Assembly (NCBI RefSeq): GCF_050908845.1
Contig: NZ_CP194171.1
Span: 1,054,001 to 1,118,000, forward strand
DNA length: 64,000 bases
Direction: 5' to 3'
Source of the DNA: Marinobacterium_D sp050908845
GTDB taxonomy: Bacteria; Pseudomonadota; Gammaproteobacteria; Pseudomonadales; Balneatricaceae
Shown here: positions 1 to 7,272 of the stretch, one piece after another
Position numbering within the stretch: position 1 is the first letter of the stretch
Layout: each line of letters starts with the position of its first letter
Made by a program: the position numbers and the translations under genes
The notes under the pieces: model-generated
Told to the model about the DNA's origin: nothing
The model's input: only the letters and a program-made list of their open reading frames with translations
Database searches by the model: none

Positions 1-1
1 C

Positions 2-646
2 GATCAGATAAACCAGACGAACCAGAGCCAGGCAACCTCGCTGGAATCTCAGTCTGAAGACAGTCAGATGTTCATGAAGCTGCTGATTGCTCAGTTGCAG
101 AACCAGGACCCAACCAGTCCTGCAGATCCCGCTGACTTCATGCAGCAGATATCGACATTGAGTAACGTCGAGAGTATTCAGAATCTGGCATCGACGATGG
201 AAGGTATGAGCAACACTCTGCTCAGCAGCCAGACGGCACTCCAGGCGTCCTCAATGGTTGGTCAGCGCGCATTTGTAAATACCAATATCGCTCAACTGAC
301 CGAAGCTGAGGGATACGTAGACGGCCTGGTTTCCACCGATGTCAGTGCCAGCAATATCCGTATCTCCATCTACGATTCGGGAGGTAATCTGGTCGATCAG
401 GTGGATATGGGAGCGCAGACTCCCGGTGATCATAACTTCGCCTGGAAGGCGGGAGAGGGCGTTCCTCCCGGGAATTACCGTATTGTGGCTGAAGCAGCTT
501 CAGGAGAGGACGGCACCTACGAAGAGGTGGCGACCTACATGGGATTCAATATCAACAGCGTGACTCTGGGCCAAAACGGCATCGGTATGAAGGTCAATAC
601 GGCAATTGGCTCTATCGATATGAGTGAAGTGAAACAGCTGGGTTAA
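2..646 (+). CDS. flgD: Hook-capping scaffold FlgD, 5' end cut off by window edge
   Basis: FlgD caps the growing hook and guides polymerisation of FlgE outside the cell. The frame is open from base 2 with no start, so the gene begins before the window; 214 residues are visible of a protein usually near 220-240. The N-terminal signature MFMKLLIAQLQNQDP followed by the Asp/Pro-rich TSPADPADF stretch is diagnostic. A beta-rich second half follows, with GNYRIVAEA typical of the FLG/Tudor-like domain. An internal ATG at 68 is unlikely to be the start because the same frame continues upstream with FlgD-like residues. The stop lies 14 bp before flgE, so the two genes are probably cotranscribed. Identity is secure; only the missing 5' end is uncertain. 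Confidence 0.95.
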   Translation, partial: DQINQTNQSQATSLESQSEDSQMFMKLLIAQLQNQDPTSPADPADFMQQISTLSNVESIQNLASTMEGMSNTLLSSQTALQASSMVGQRAFVNTNIAQLTEAEGYVDGLVSTDVSASNIRISIYDSGGNLVDQVDMGAQTPGDHNFAWKAGEGVPPGNYRIVAEAASGEDGTYEEVATYMGFNINSVTLGQNGIGMKVNTAIGSIDMSEVKQLG

Positions 647-660
647 CCGAGGGCAGTATA

Positions 661-2658
661 ATGGCAGGATTCAGTACAGCGGTTACAGGTCTAAAGGCTT
701 CCACCACGATGTTGGATGTGGCCGGTAACAATATCGCCAACTCAAGCACGACTGGCTTCAAGGCATCCAGAACCGAGTTCGGTGATATCTATGCCACTGC
801 CGTTGTAGGCGCTGGTTCATCGAACACGCCTGGGTCCGGTGTAACGGTAACCGATATAGCGCAGGACTTTAGCGCTGGTACCATCGAGTTCACCAATAAC
901 AACCTGGACCTGGCGATCAACGGCTCGGGCTTTTTCCAGCTGGATGATGGTCAGGGCAGTGTTACCTACACTCGTGCGGGTTCGTTTGAACTGGATAAAG
1001 AAGGCAATATTGTCTCTAAGACCGGTAAGTTCCTGCAGGGTTACGGGCTGGATTCCGATGGCAACCGGTTGCCCATCGATAATATGAGGGTGACCGAGAA
1101 AGAGAGTCCGCCTAAGGCGACTGAAAGTATTGAGCTTTCATTCAATATTGACTCCAGGGAAGATCCCTCAGAGCTGCTTGTACCCTACGATAAAGACGAG
1201 CCTGCTTCTCTAACCTATACAACGACCGTCCGTAGCTTTGACAGTCTGGGTAACGAGCACACTATTAAATACAATTTCGTCGAGCAACGGCCGCAAAAGG
1301 AAGTCCATACCTTCAATTTAAATGATGGTGGAACGGTTCTGACCGAGTTCGAGTTGTCTGGACTTGAGGATGCTGCTGGAGACCCTAGACCAATAGATAC
1401 GACTGCTGATTTCAGTGTTGGTGATGGTGGCCTTAGCCCGGATGGTTGGCAGAGAATTGACCGCGATACCCTTGAGCTTATCCAGAAACAGGACGAGCGT
1501 ATTTTTGATGTCGAGTACAATTCGGTTAGCGATGAAGTAAGGGTGATTCTCAAGTCTGAATTTACAGAGTATGGGGACGTCGTAACCAACTTGGAGTACG
1601 CGCAGACTACCGACGATTCTCCCGCTGTCTCATGGGTTTCCAGCAGTAAACAGCAGTACTATGAGGTTGGTGACGGTCTTGATGCAGGTACGACTGCAAA
1701 TCTTGTGATTGGTGGGGTAGAGGTGCAAATATCGGCTGGATCTGCCGATATGTCGTCATCGGCAGTAGGAGAGGCGATTGTTGATCGCAGAAGCGCAATC
1801 CTGGACGCAAACCCTGATGTCGAAAATATAAGTTACGATGAAGCTACAAATTCGATCGTCGTTACATTTAAGCCGGAAGCCGGTGATGATGGATCTCTTG
1901 TAATCGAGCAGAGCTCTTCCATTGCAGGGGATTTTGCACTGGTCGGTGCGGCGGGCACTGTAGACCCTTACTCGACTGTTGGAGGAGATGATTCGTACCA
2001 GGGGGTATATCGCACCTATGCATATCTCAATAATGATGAGCTGCTGAATATTGGTAAGGACCGGGATCCGGGAGAGGCGAGTGGTCAAGAGGTAGGTCCG
2101 GTTCTCATTAATTTCGATCCCAGCAACGGTCTGCTCACCTCTGTAAACGGAGAAGAAGTTGCACCAGGGGCGCCGGCACCCAAGCTGACGATAGTGGGTG
2201 CAGACCCCGCTGATCCCGATACCGAAATTACCCTGGATCTGGATGGCTCGACTCAGTTCGCATCGGCTTCCATCGTTAAAAGCCAGTTGCAGGACGGCTA
2301 TACCAAGGGCGATCTGATCGGTGTCACCTTTGCACCTACCGGCGAAATGGTGGCCTCTTACAGTAATGGTGAAAACCAGTCTCTGGGTGTGGTCGCTGTT
2401 GCTACCTTTGAAAACCAGGATGGTTTGCAGCCCAATGGTGATACTGAGTGGGCGGCAACATTGACCTCAGGTGATGCGATTCTGAACCCGCCAGGAACCG
2501 GCCTGAACGGCACGCTGCGCTCGGCGGCCCTTGAGGCGTCCAACGTGGATCTGTCTGAGGAGCTGGTCAAGCTGATTGAAGGTCAGCGCAACTACCAGGC
2601 AAACTCCAAGACACTGGAGACCATGAACACCATCACTCAGACGATTCTGCAGATCTGA
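661..2658 (+). CDS. flgE: Flagellar hook protein FlgE, enlarged central region
   Basis: Structural subunit of the flagellar hook, exported by the flagellar type III system. The N-terminal rod/hook motif (roughly residues 5-38: GLKAST, NNIANSSTTGFK) and the C-terminal helix (NVDLSEELVKLIEGQRNY and onward) are the conserved D0 segments common to FlgE, FlgF and FlgG. At 665 residues it is much longer than the 400-460 common for the family. The extra length is in the centre (about residues 150-560), where base composition is lower in G+C than in the flanking conserved ends. That part is surface-exposed in hooks and is known to vary. A GAGG ribosome site precedes the ATG. The gene is followed by a hairpin and a sigma-54 promoter, so flgE probably ends its own transcription unit. 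Confidence 0.96.
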   Translation: MAGFSTAVTGLKASTTMLDVAGNNIANSSTTGFKASRTEFGDIYATAVVGAGSSNTPGSGVTVTDIAQDFSAGTIEFTNNNLDLAINGSGFFQLDDGQGSVTYTRAGSFELDKEGNIVSKTGKFLQGYGLDSDGNRLPIDNMRVTEKESPPKATESIELSFNIDSREDPSELLVPYDKDEPASLTYTTTVRSFDSLGNEHTIKYNFVEQRPQKEVHTFNLNDGGTVLTEFELSGLEDAAGDPRPIDTTADFSVGDGGLSPDGWQRIDRDTLELIQKQDERIFDVEYNSVSDEVRVILKSEFTEYGDVVTNLEYAQTTDDSPAVSWVSSSKQQYYEVGDGLDAGTTANLVIGGVEVQISAGSADMSSSAVGEAIVDRRSAILDANPDVENISYDEATNSIVVTFKPEAGDDGSLVIEQSSSIAGDFALVGAAGTVDPYSTVGGDDSYQGVYRTYAYLNNDELLNIGKDRDPGEASGQEVGPVLINFDPSNGLLTSVNGEEVAPGAPAPKLTIVGADPADPDTEITLDLDGSTQFASASIVKSQLQDGYTKGDLIGVTFAPTGEMVASYSNGENQSLGVVAVATFENQDGLQPNGDTEWAATLTSGDAILNPPGTGLNGTLRSAALEASNVDLSEELVKLIEGQRNYQANSKTLETMNTITQTILQI

Positions 2659-2684
2659 CGAAAGGTTTCAGTATACCTCTCTTC

Positions 2685-2707
2685 AAAGCCGGGCATTGCC
2701 CGGCTTT
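2685..2707 (+). terminator. Hairpin after flgE
   Basis: Perfect 10-bp inverted repeat AAAGCCGGGC / GCCCGGCTTT with a 3-nt loop, just after the flgE stop. The tail TTTCTCGTT is only moderately U-rich, so this is a plausible but not strong intrinsic terminator or 3' stabilising hairpin. It separates flgE from the sigma-54 promoter of flgF. Confidence 0.65.
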
Positions 2708-2715
2708 CTCGTTAA

Positions 2716-2731
2716 TGGCACACAGTTTGCT
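2716..2731 (+). promoter_or_regulatory. Sigma-54 promoter for the flgF operon
   Basis: TGGCACACAGTTTGCT fits the RpoN consensus TGGCAC-N5-TTGCW exactly, with GG and GC separated by 10 nt. It lies in the short flgE-flgF gap, 49 bp before the flgF ATG. In Pseudomonas the flgF-flgL genes are known to depend on RpoN and FleR; here fleR is at 24591. The activator assignment is inferred. Confidence 0.88.
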
Positions 2732-2780
2732 CCATTACTGACAAAGCCACCAAAACGGCAACTCTTTACCGGAGCAGTTG

Positions 2781-3524
2781 ATGGATAAGGTTCTCTATGT
2801 AGCCATGACCGGCGCCCGCGAAAATATGCTGGCGCAGCAGGCTCATGCCAACAACCTGGCCAACGCGACGACCACGGCGTTTAAAAGTGATCTCGAGCAG
2901 GCCCGGGCCATGCGGGTGCTGGGTGAGGGCTATGAGTCCCGGGTGTACTCCATGAGTGAGCGTCCCGGTACCAATATGGAAACCGGCACGCTAATGCAGA
3001 CCGGTCGGGATCTGGACGTGGCGCTGGATGGTGATGGCTGGATGGCTATCATCGGCCCCGACGGCAACGAGGTTTATACCCGTAACGGAGAGCTGCAGAT
3101 CGATGCCGCTAACCAGCTGGTAACTGGCAGCGGTTTGCCGGTGATGGGCAATGGGGGTCTGCCGATCGTGATTCCGCCCTCTGAGAAAGTCGATATAGCA
3201 TCAGATGGCACGATCAATATCCGGCCTCTGGGGGGAAGTGCTGCAGAAGTAGTACAGATAGACCAGATCAAGCTGGTAAGGCCTGAGGACGGCGCCCTTT
3301 ACAAGGGCTCGGACGGGTTCATGCACACCGACAATGATTTACCCCTGCCGGCCGCGCTGGATGCACAGCTGCGGGCCGGTTATCTGGAAGCGAGTAATGT
3401 GAACGCGGTGGAAGAACTGACCTCCATGATCAGCCTGTCCCGACAATTCGAGATGCAGGTGAAAATGATGAAAACCGCGGAAGAAAACTCCTCCAGAGCT
3501 ACGGAAATACTGAGAATAAGCTGA
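2781..3524 (+). CDS. flgF: Proximal rod protein FlgF
   Basis: Proximal rod subunit crossing the periplasm. The N-terminus MDKVLYVAMTGA followed by the rod motif AHANNLANATTTAFK and the C-terminal LEASNVNAVEELTSMI identify FlgF; 247 residues is normal. I start at the ATG at 2781 rather than the in-frame TTG one codon earlier. The GGAG at 2771-2774 is then 6 nt away and the product begins MDK like other FlgF proteins. First gene behind the sigma-54 promoter at 2716. The order flgF-G-H-I-J-K-L follows with short gaps, consistent with one assembly-ordered operon. Confidence 0.95.
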   Translation: MDKVLYVAMTGARENMLAQQAHANNLANATTTAFKSDLEQARAMRVLGEGYESRVYSMSERPGTNMETGTLMQTGRDLDVALDGDGWMAIIGPDGNEVYTRNGELQIDAANQLVTGSGLPVMGNGGLPIVIPPSEKVDIASDGTINIRPLGGSAAEVVQIDQIKLVRPEDGALYKGSDGFMHTDNDLPLPAALDAQLRAGYLEASNVNAVEELTSMISLSRQFEMQVKMMKTAEENSSRATEILRIS

Positions 3525-3555
3525 TAAGGCGTAAAGGCATTAAGGAGCTATAAGC

Positions 3556-4341
3556 ATGCATGGTGCGTTGCACGTCGCAAAAACCGGCCTGAGTGCACAG
3601 GATACTCAGCTGAAGGTTATCTCCAACAATCTGGCTAACGTCAGCACCGTTGGATTCAAGAAAGACCGTCTGGAATTTGAAGACCTTCTGTACCAGGTTC
3701 GTCGCCAGCCCGGTGCGGCGACCGGATCGGACTCTCAGCTTCCCTCTGGCCTTCAGCTGGGTAGCGGTGTCCGTACCGTGGGTACCCAGAAGCTGTTCCA
3801 GACCGGGGATATGCAGATTACCGATCAGCCATTTGATGTGGCGATTAACGGTCGCGGCTTTTTGCAGGTGGAGATGCCCAACGGCGAGATAGGCTACACC
3901 CGCAATGGTGAGCTGCACCTGGACAGCGATAACCGTCTGGTAACGGCTGAAGGCTATCCGATCGAGCCGGCGATTACCCTGCCGAACGAGGTGCTCAATT
4001 TTTCGGTGGGTGGTGACGGTACTGTCAGTGTTGCCGTGGCTGGTGATCCGGATCCGCAGGAGCTGGGGCAGATCGAACTGGCAGATTTCGTCAACCCGCA
4101 GGGGCTGCTGGCGATTGGCCAGAACCTGTTTACTGAAACCGCGGCAAGCGGAGCGCCCATCGTCGGCGCGCCGGGTGAGGATGGTATTGGCATCCTGAAG
4201 CAGGGGATGCTGGAAGGCTCCAACGTCAATGCCGTTGAAGAGCTGGTCGACATGATCACCACACAACGGGCCTACGAGATGAACTCCAAGGTGATCTCGA
4301 CGGCGGATGAAATGCTCGGTTATGTCAGCCAGCAGCTTTAA
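3556..4341 (+). CDS. flgG: Distal rod protein FlgG
   Basis: Distal rod subunit, the driveshaft segment inside the P and L rings. The N-terminal motif HGALHVAKTGLSAQD plus VISNNLANVSTVGFKKDR and the C-terminal LEGSNVNAVEELVDMITTQR are textbook FlgG; 261 residues is the standard length. A strong AAGGAG site lies 8 nt before the ATG. It lies 31 bp after flgF, in the same operon. No irregularities seen. Confidence 0.97.
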   Translation: MHGALHVAKTGLSAQDTQLKVISNNLANVSTVGFKKDRLEFEDLLYQVRRQPGAATGSDSQLPSGLQLGSGVRTVGTQKLFQTGDMQITDQPFDVAINGRGFLQVEMPNGEIGYTRNGELHLDSDNRLVTAEGYPIEPAITLPNEVLNFSVGGDGTVSVAVAGDPDPQELGQIELADFVNPQGLLAIGQNLFTETAASGAPIVGAPGEDGIGILKQGMLEGSNVNAVEELVDMITTQRAYEMNSKVISTADEMLGYVSQQL

Positions 4342-4364
4342 TGATCTGAGAAAAGGGTGATTCG

Positions 4365-5042
4365 ATGAAACTGGCTATACAGGTGATGGCCGTTCTGGCA
4401 GCTGTTCTGCTGACCGGCTGCGTCAATAAGCCGCCCAAACCGGATAACCCCTACTACGCGCCGGTAGAGGTGGCCCCTCAGCCGAACCTCCAGCCGGTGA
4501 CCGGGTCGATCTATAACGCCGCGACGGCCAGGGACCTCTATGGAGACGGTCGGGCCCGCCGCGTCGGTGACATTATCACTATTGCCTTGGAAGAGAGCAC
4601 CCAGTCTTCGAAAAGCAGCTCGACACAGATCGATAAATCCAACAGCGTGGAAGTGGGTGCAGGCAGCGTCTTCGGCAATAACCTCTCAGCCTTTGGCAAC
4701 CCGTTGTCAGCATCACTCGGCAGTGAGAGCGCGTTTGATGGCCAGGGTGACTCTGACATGAGCAACAGCCTGAGCGGCAACATCACCGTGACGGTTCATA
4801 AGGTGCTGCCGAACGGCAATCTGCTGGTGCGTGGCGAAAAGTGGCTGACGCTGAACCAGGGGGATGAATATATCCGCGTCAGCGGTCTGGTCCGTCCCCA
4901 GGATATCGATGAGGCCAATACAGTAGCCTCCACCAAGCTTGCGGATGCGCGTATCGCTTACAGCGGAACCGGCTCGGTGCAGGATGCCAACGTCATGGGC
5001 TGGCTGTCCCGCTTCTTTATCAGTCCTCTCTGGCCCTTCTAA
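4365..5042 (+). CDS. flgH: Flagellar L-ring lipoprotein FlgH
   Basis: Outer-membrane bushing of the flagellar basal body. The N-terminus is a lipoprotein signal peptide ending in the lipobox LLTGC, with Cys19 the predicted lipidated residue. The mature part contains the FlgH hallmark GDIITIALEESTQSSKSSS, a Ser/Gly-rich middle, and a C-terminus with GLVRPQDID and a WLSRFF tail. Length 225 is normal. Between flgG and flgI in the usual order. Nothing unusual. Confidence 0.97.
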   Translation: MKLAIQVMAVLAAVLLTGCVNKPPKPDNPYYAPVEVAPQPNLQPVTGSIYNAATARDLYGDGRARRVGDIITIALEESTQSSKSSSTQIDKSNSVEVGAGSVFGNNLSAFGNPLSASLGSESAFDGQGDSDMSNSLSGNITVTVHKVLPNGNLLVRGEKWLTLNQGDEYIRVSGLVRPQDIDEANTVASTKLADARIAYSGTGSVQDANVMGWLSRFFISPLWPF

Positions 5043-5067
5043 CGTGGCTTTTTAGCGGAGCTTTGCG

Positions 5068-6159
5068 ATGAAGATTGTTTCTCTCTTGATTCTGGCGCTT
5101 AGCCTTGTGGCGCCGGGCGCTTATGCCGAGCGTTTGAAGGATATTACCTCTGTATCGGGCGTGCGCAGTAACCAACTGGTCGGCTATGGTCTGGTGGTCG
5201 GCCTGGATGGCACCGGTGATGGTACGGACTTTACCTCCAAAACCTTCCGTAACATGCTGAACAACTTCGGCGTGGCGATTCCGGCGGATGTGGACCCGGA
5301 GTCCGACAATATCGCTGCTGTCGCGATTTCGGCGGATCTGCCGCCTTTTGCCAAGCCGGGCCAGACCATCGATGTGACGGTATCCACCATTGGCGATGCC
5401 AAGAGCCTGCGCGGTGGTACTCTGCTGATGGCGCCGCTTAAAGGTGCGGACGGCAATGTTTATGCGGTGGCTCAGGGGAATCTCGTGGTATCCGGTTTTG
5501 GCGCTCAGGGCGCTGATGGCTCTCGCCTTTCCGTGAATGTGCCAAGCGTAGGTCGCATTCCCAACGGTGCCTCGGTGGAGCGTGCGGTTCCTAACGCCTT
5601 CTCTCAGGGCGACTCGTTGGTGCTGAACCTGAACCAGCCGGACTTCACCACGGCCCGCCGTGTCGCCGAACAGATCAACGGCCTGTTGGGGCCAGAGGTT
5701 GCCCGCGCCATGGATGCCACATCGATCCGCGTGCGTGCCCCGCGAGATTCATCCCAGCGAGTAGCTTTTCTGTCTGTGCTCGAGAACCTGACGGTGGAGC
5801 CGGGGCAGGAAGTTGCCCGCGTCGTTATTAACTCCCGCACCGGTACGATTGTGATTGGCCAAAACGTGACCATTTCGCCGGTGGCTATCACCCATGGCGG
5901 TCTGACCATCGCCATCAACGAAAACTTCGATGTAAATCAGCCCAACGCGCTGGCAGGCGGGGAAACCGTAATCACGCCGCGTACCGGTATCGAAGTCGAC
6001 GAAGGTTCGGGTCATATGTTCGAGTTTGCACCCGGGCCGACCCTCAGTGATGTGGTTGAAGCAGTCAATCAGGTGGGTGCCGCGCCGGGTGATCTGATGG
6101 CGATTCTGGAAGCCCTGCGTCAGGCCGGCGCCCTCAAAGCCGAACTGGTGGTGATCTGA
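5068..6159 (+). CDS. flgI: Flagellar P-ring protein FlgI
   Basis: Periplasmic ring protein that surrounds the rod within peptidoglycan. A Sec signal peptide (about residues 1-20, cleavage after AYA) precedes ERLKDITSVSGVRSNQLVGYGLVVGL, the conserved start of mature FlgI. Further family segments are TSKTFRNMLNNFG, DVTVSTIGDAKSLRGGTL and the C-terminal QAGALKAELVVI. At 363 residues it is of usual size. The stop is 1 nt before the flgJ start, which implies translational coupling. Confidence 0.97.
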   Translation: MKIVSLLILALSLVAPGAYAERLKDITSVSGVRSNQLVGYGLVVGLDGTGDGTDFTSKTFRNMLNNFGVAIPADVDPESDNIAAVAISADLPPFAKPGQTIDVTVSTIGDAKSLRGGTLLMAPLKGADGNVYAVAQGNLVVSGFGAQGADGSRLSVNVPSVGRIPNGASVERAVPNAFSQGDSLVLNLNQPDFTTARRVAEQINGLLGPEVARAMDATSIRVRAPRDSSQRVAFLSVLENLTVEPGQEVARVVINSRTGTIVIGQNVTISPVAITHGGLTIAINENFDVNQPNALAGGETVITPRTGIEVDEGSGHMFEFAPGPTLSDVVEAVNQVGAAPGDLMAILEALRQAGALKAELVVI

Positions 6160-6160
6160 T

Positions 6161-7207
6161 ATGGCGATCAATGGTGGAGTCGATCCCTCCTCGGCAAGTG
6201 TGTACACAGACCTGAACCAGCTGAGCAAGCTTAAGTCTCAGGCCAAAAACGATGAACAGGCAGCACTCAAGGGTGTGGCTCAGGAGTTCGAGCAGCTGTT
6301 CATGAATATGATGCTGAAAAGCATGCGTCAGGCCAATGATGTGCTGGCCAGTGACAGTCCGTTCAACTCCAGTGACGTCAAGTTCTACCAGGAGATGTTC
6401 GATCAGCAGCTGACACTGGATCTTGCCAAAAAAGAGAGCCTCGGGCTTGCCGATATTATCGTAAAGCAGCTGAGCCAGAGGGCGGATGCAGTAGCCCAAC
6501 CCGGCTCGGATGAGGACAGCGATGAGCACAATGCCCGCTCCCTGACCGAGCAGATGCTCAACCGGGCGCTGGGCAGTGGGCCGGTGGTTCAGCCTCCTGG
6601 CATGGTGTTGAAAACCGGCTCCTCCGGCACTGACGCCAGCGAGACTGCAAACGCAGAAAAACCAATCGAAGCCCCGCAGGTTAAGGTCGAGCGTACTGAT
6701 CCCCTGCCGATCCGCTTTGATACACCGGCCGAGTTTATCGACCAGCTGATGCCACTGGCAGAGCAGGCTGCGAAAGCGCTTGGCGTTAGCCCGTCGGTCT
6801 TGCTGGCACAGGCAGCGCTGGAAACCGGCTGGGGCAAGTTCATCACCCGTGATGCGGCTAGCGGGCAGAGCAGCCGTAACCTGTTCAACATCAAGGCCGG
6901 CCGCGACTGGTCCGGCGATGCTGTCCAGGTGCAGACCCTGGAGTATCGTGGCGGGGTTCCCGAGAAAGAGCAGGCGCGTTTCCGTTCCTATGGCAGCTAT
7001 GCCGACAGTTTCAATGACTATGTCGACTTCCTGCGCTCCAATCCGCGCTATCAACAGGCGTTGGAAAATGGTACGGACCCGAGTCGTTTTGTGCGTGAAC
7101 TGCATAATGCAGGCTACGCCACAGATCCGGATTATGCGACCAAGATAGAGCGGATCTTCAATGGCGATCTGCTGGCCAGTCTGGGTAATACACCTCAAGA
7201 AGGCTGA
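6161..7207 (+). CDS. flgJ: FlgJ: rod-cap scaffold fused to peptidoglycan hydrolase
   Basis: Bifunctional protein. The N-terminal part (about 1-100, EFEQLFMNMMLKSMR and FYQEMFDQQLTLDLAKK) is the rod-assembly scaffold. The C-terminal part (about 185-335) is a GH73-type glucosaminidase that opens peptidoglycan for the rod. The catalytic Glu is visible as Glu211 in AQAALETGWGK, and the domain continues with NLFNIKA and FRSYGSYADSFNDYVDFL. A polar low-complexity linker of about 60 residues joins the two. The dual-domain form is the gammaproteobacterial type. Starts 1 nt after flgI. Confidence 0.96.
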   Translation: MAINGGVDPSSASVYTDLNQLSKLKSQAKNDEQAALKGVAQEFEQLFMNMMLKSMRQANDVLASDSPFNSSDVKFYQEMFDQQLTLDLAKKESLGLADIIVKQLSQRADAVAQPGSDEDSDEHNARSLTEQMLNRALGSGPVVQPPGMVLKTGSSGTDASETANAEKPIEAPQVKVERTDPLPIRFDTPAEFIDQLMPLAEQAAKALGVSPSVLLAQAALETGWGKFITRDAASGQSSRNLFNIKAGRDWSGDAVQVQTLEYRGGVPEKEQARFRSYGSYADSFNDYVDFLRSNPRYQQALENGTDPSRFVRELHNAGYATDPDYATKIERIFNGDLLASLGNTPQEG

Positions 7208-7221
7208 TCATCGGCCGATAC
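7195..7221 (+). promoter_or_regulatory. Sigma-28 (FliA) promoter for flgKL
   Basis: TCAAG, then 14 nt, then GCCGATAC. This matches the flagellar sigma-28 pattern TAAA/TCAAG-N14/15-GCCGATAA with one mismatch in the -10 octamer. The -35 lies in the last codons of flgJ and the ATG of flgK follows 51 bp downstream. Late FliA-dependent expression of flgKL is established in enterics. Here it would add to read-through from the sigma-54 promoter at 2716. fliA itself is at 56149. Confidence 0.72.
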
Positions 7222-7272
7222 AAATTTAAGAACGTTCGCGACTGATACCTGAACGTGCTGGAGAAATGAAAG

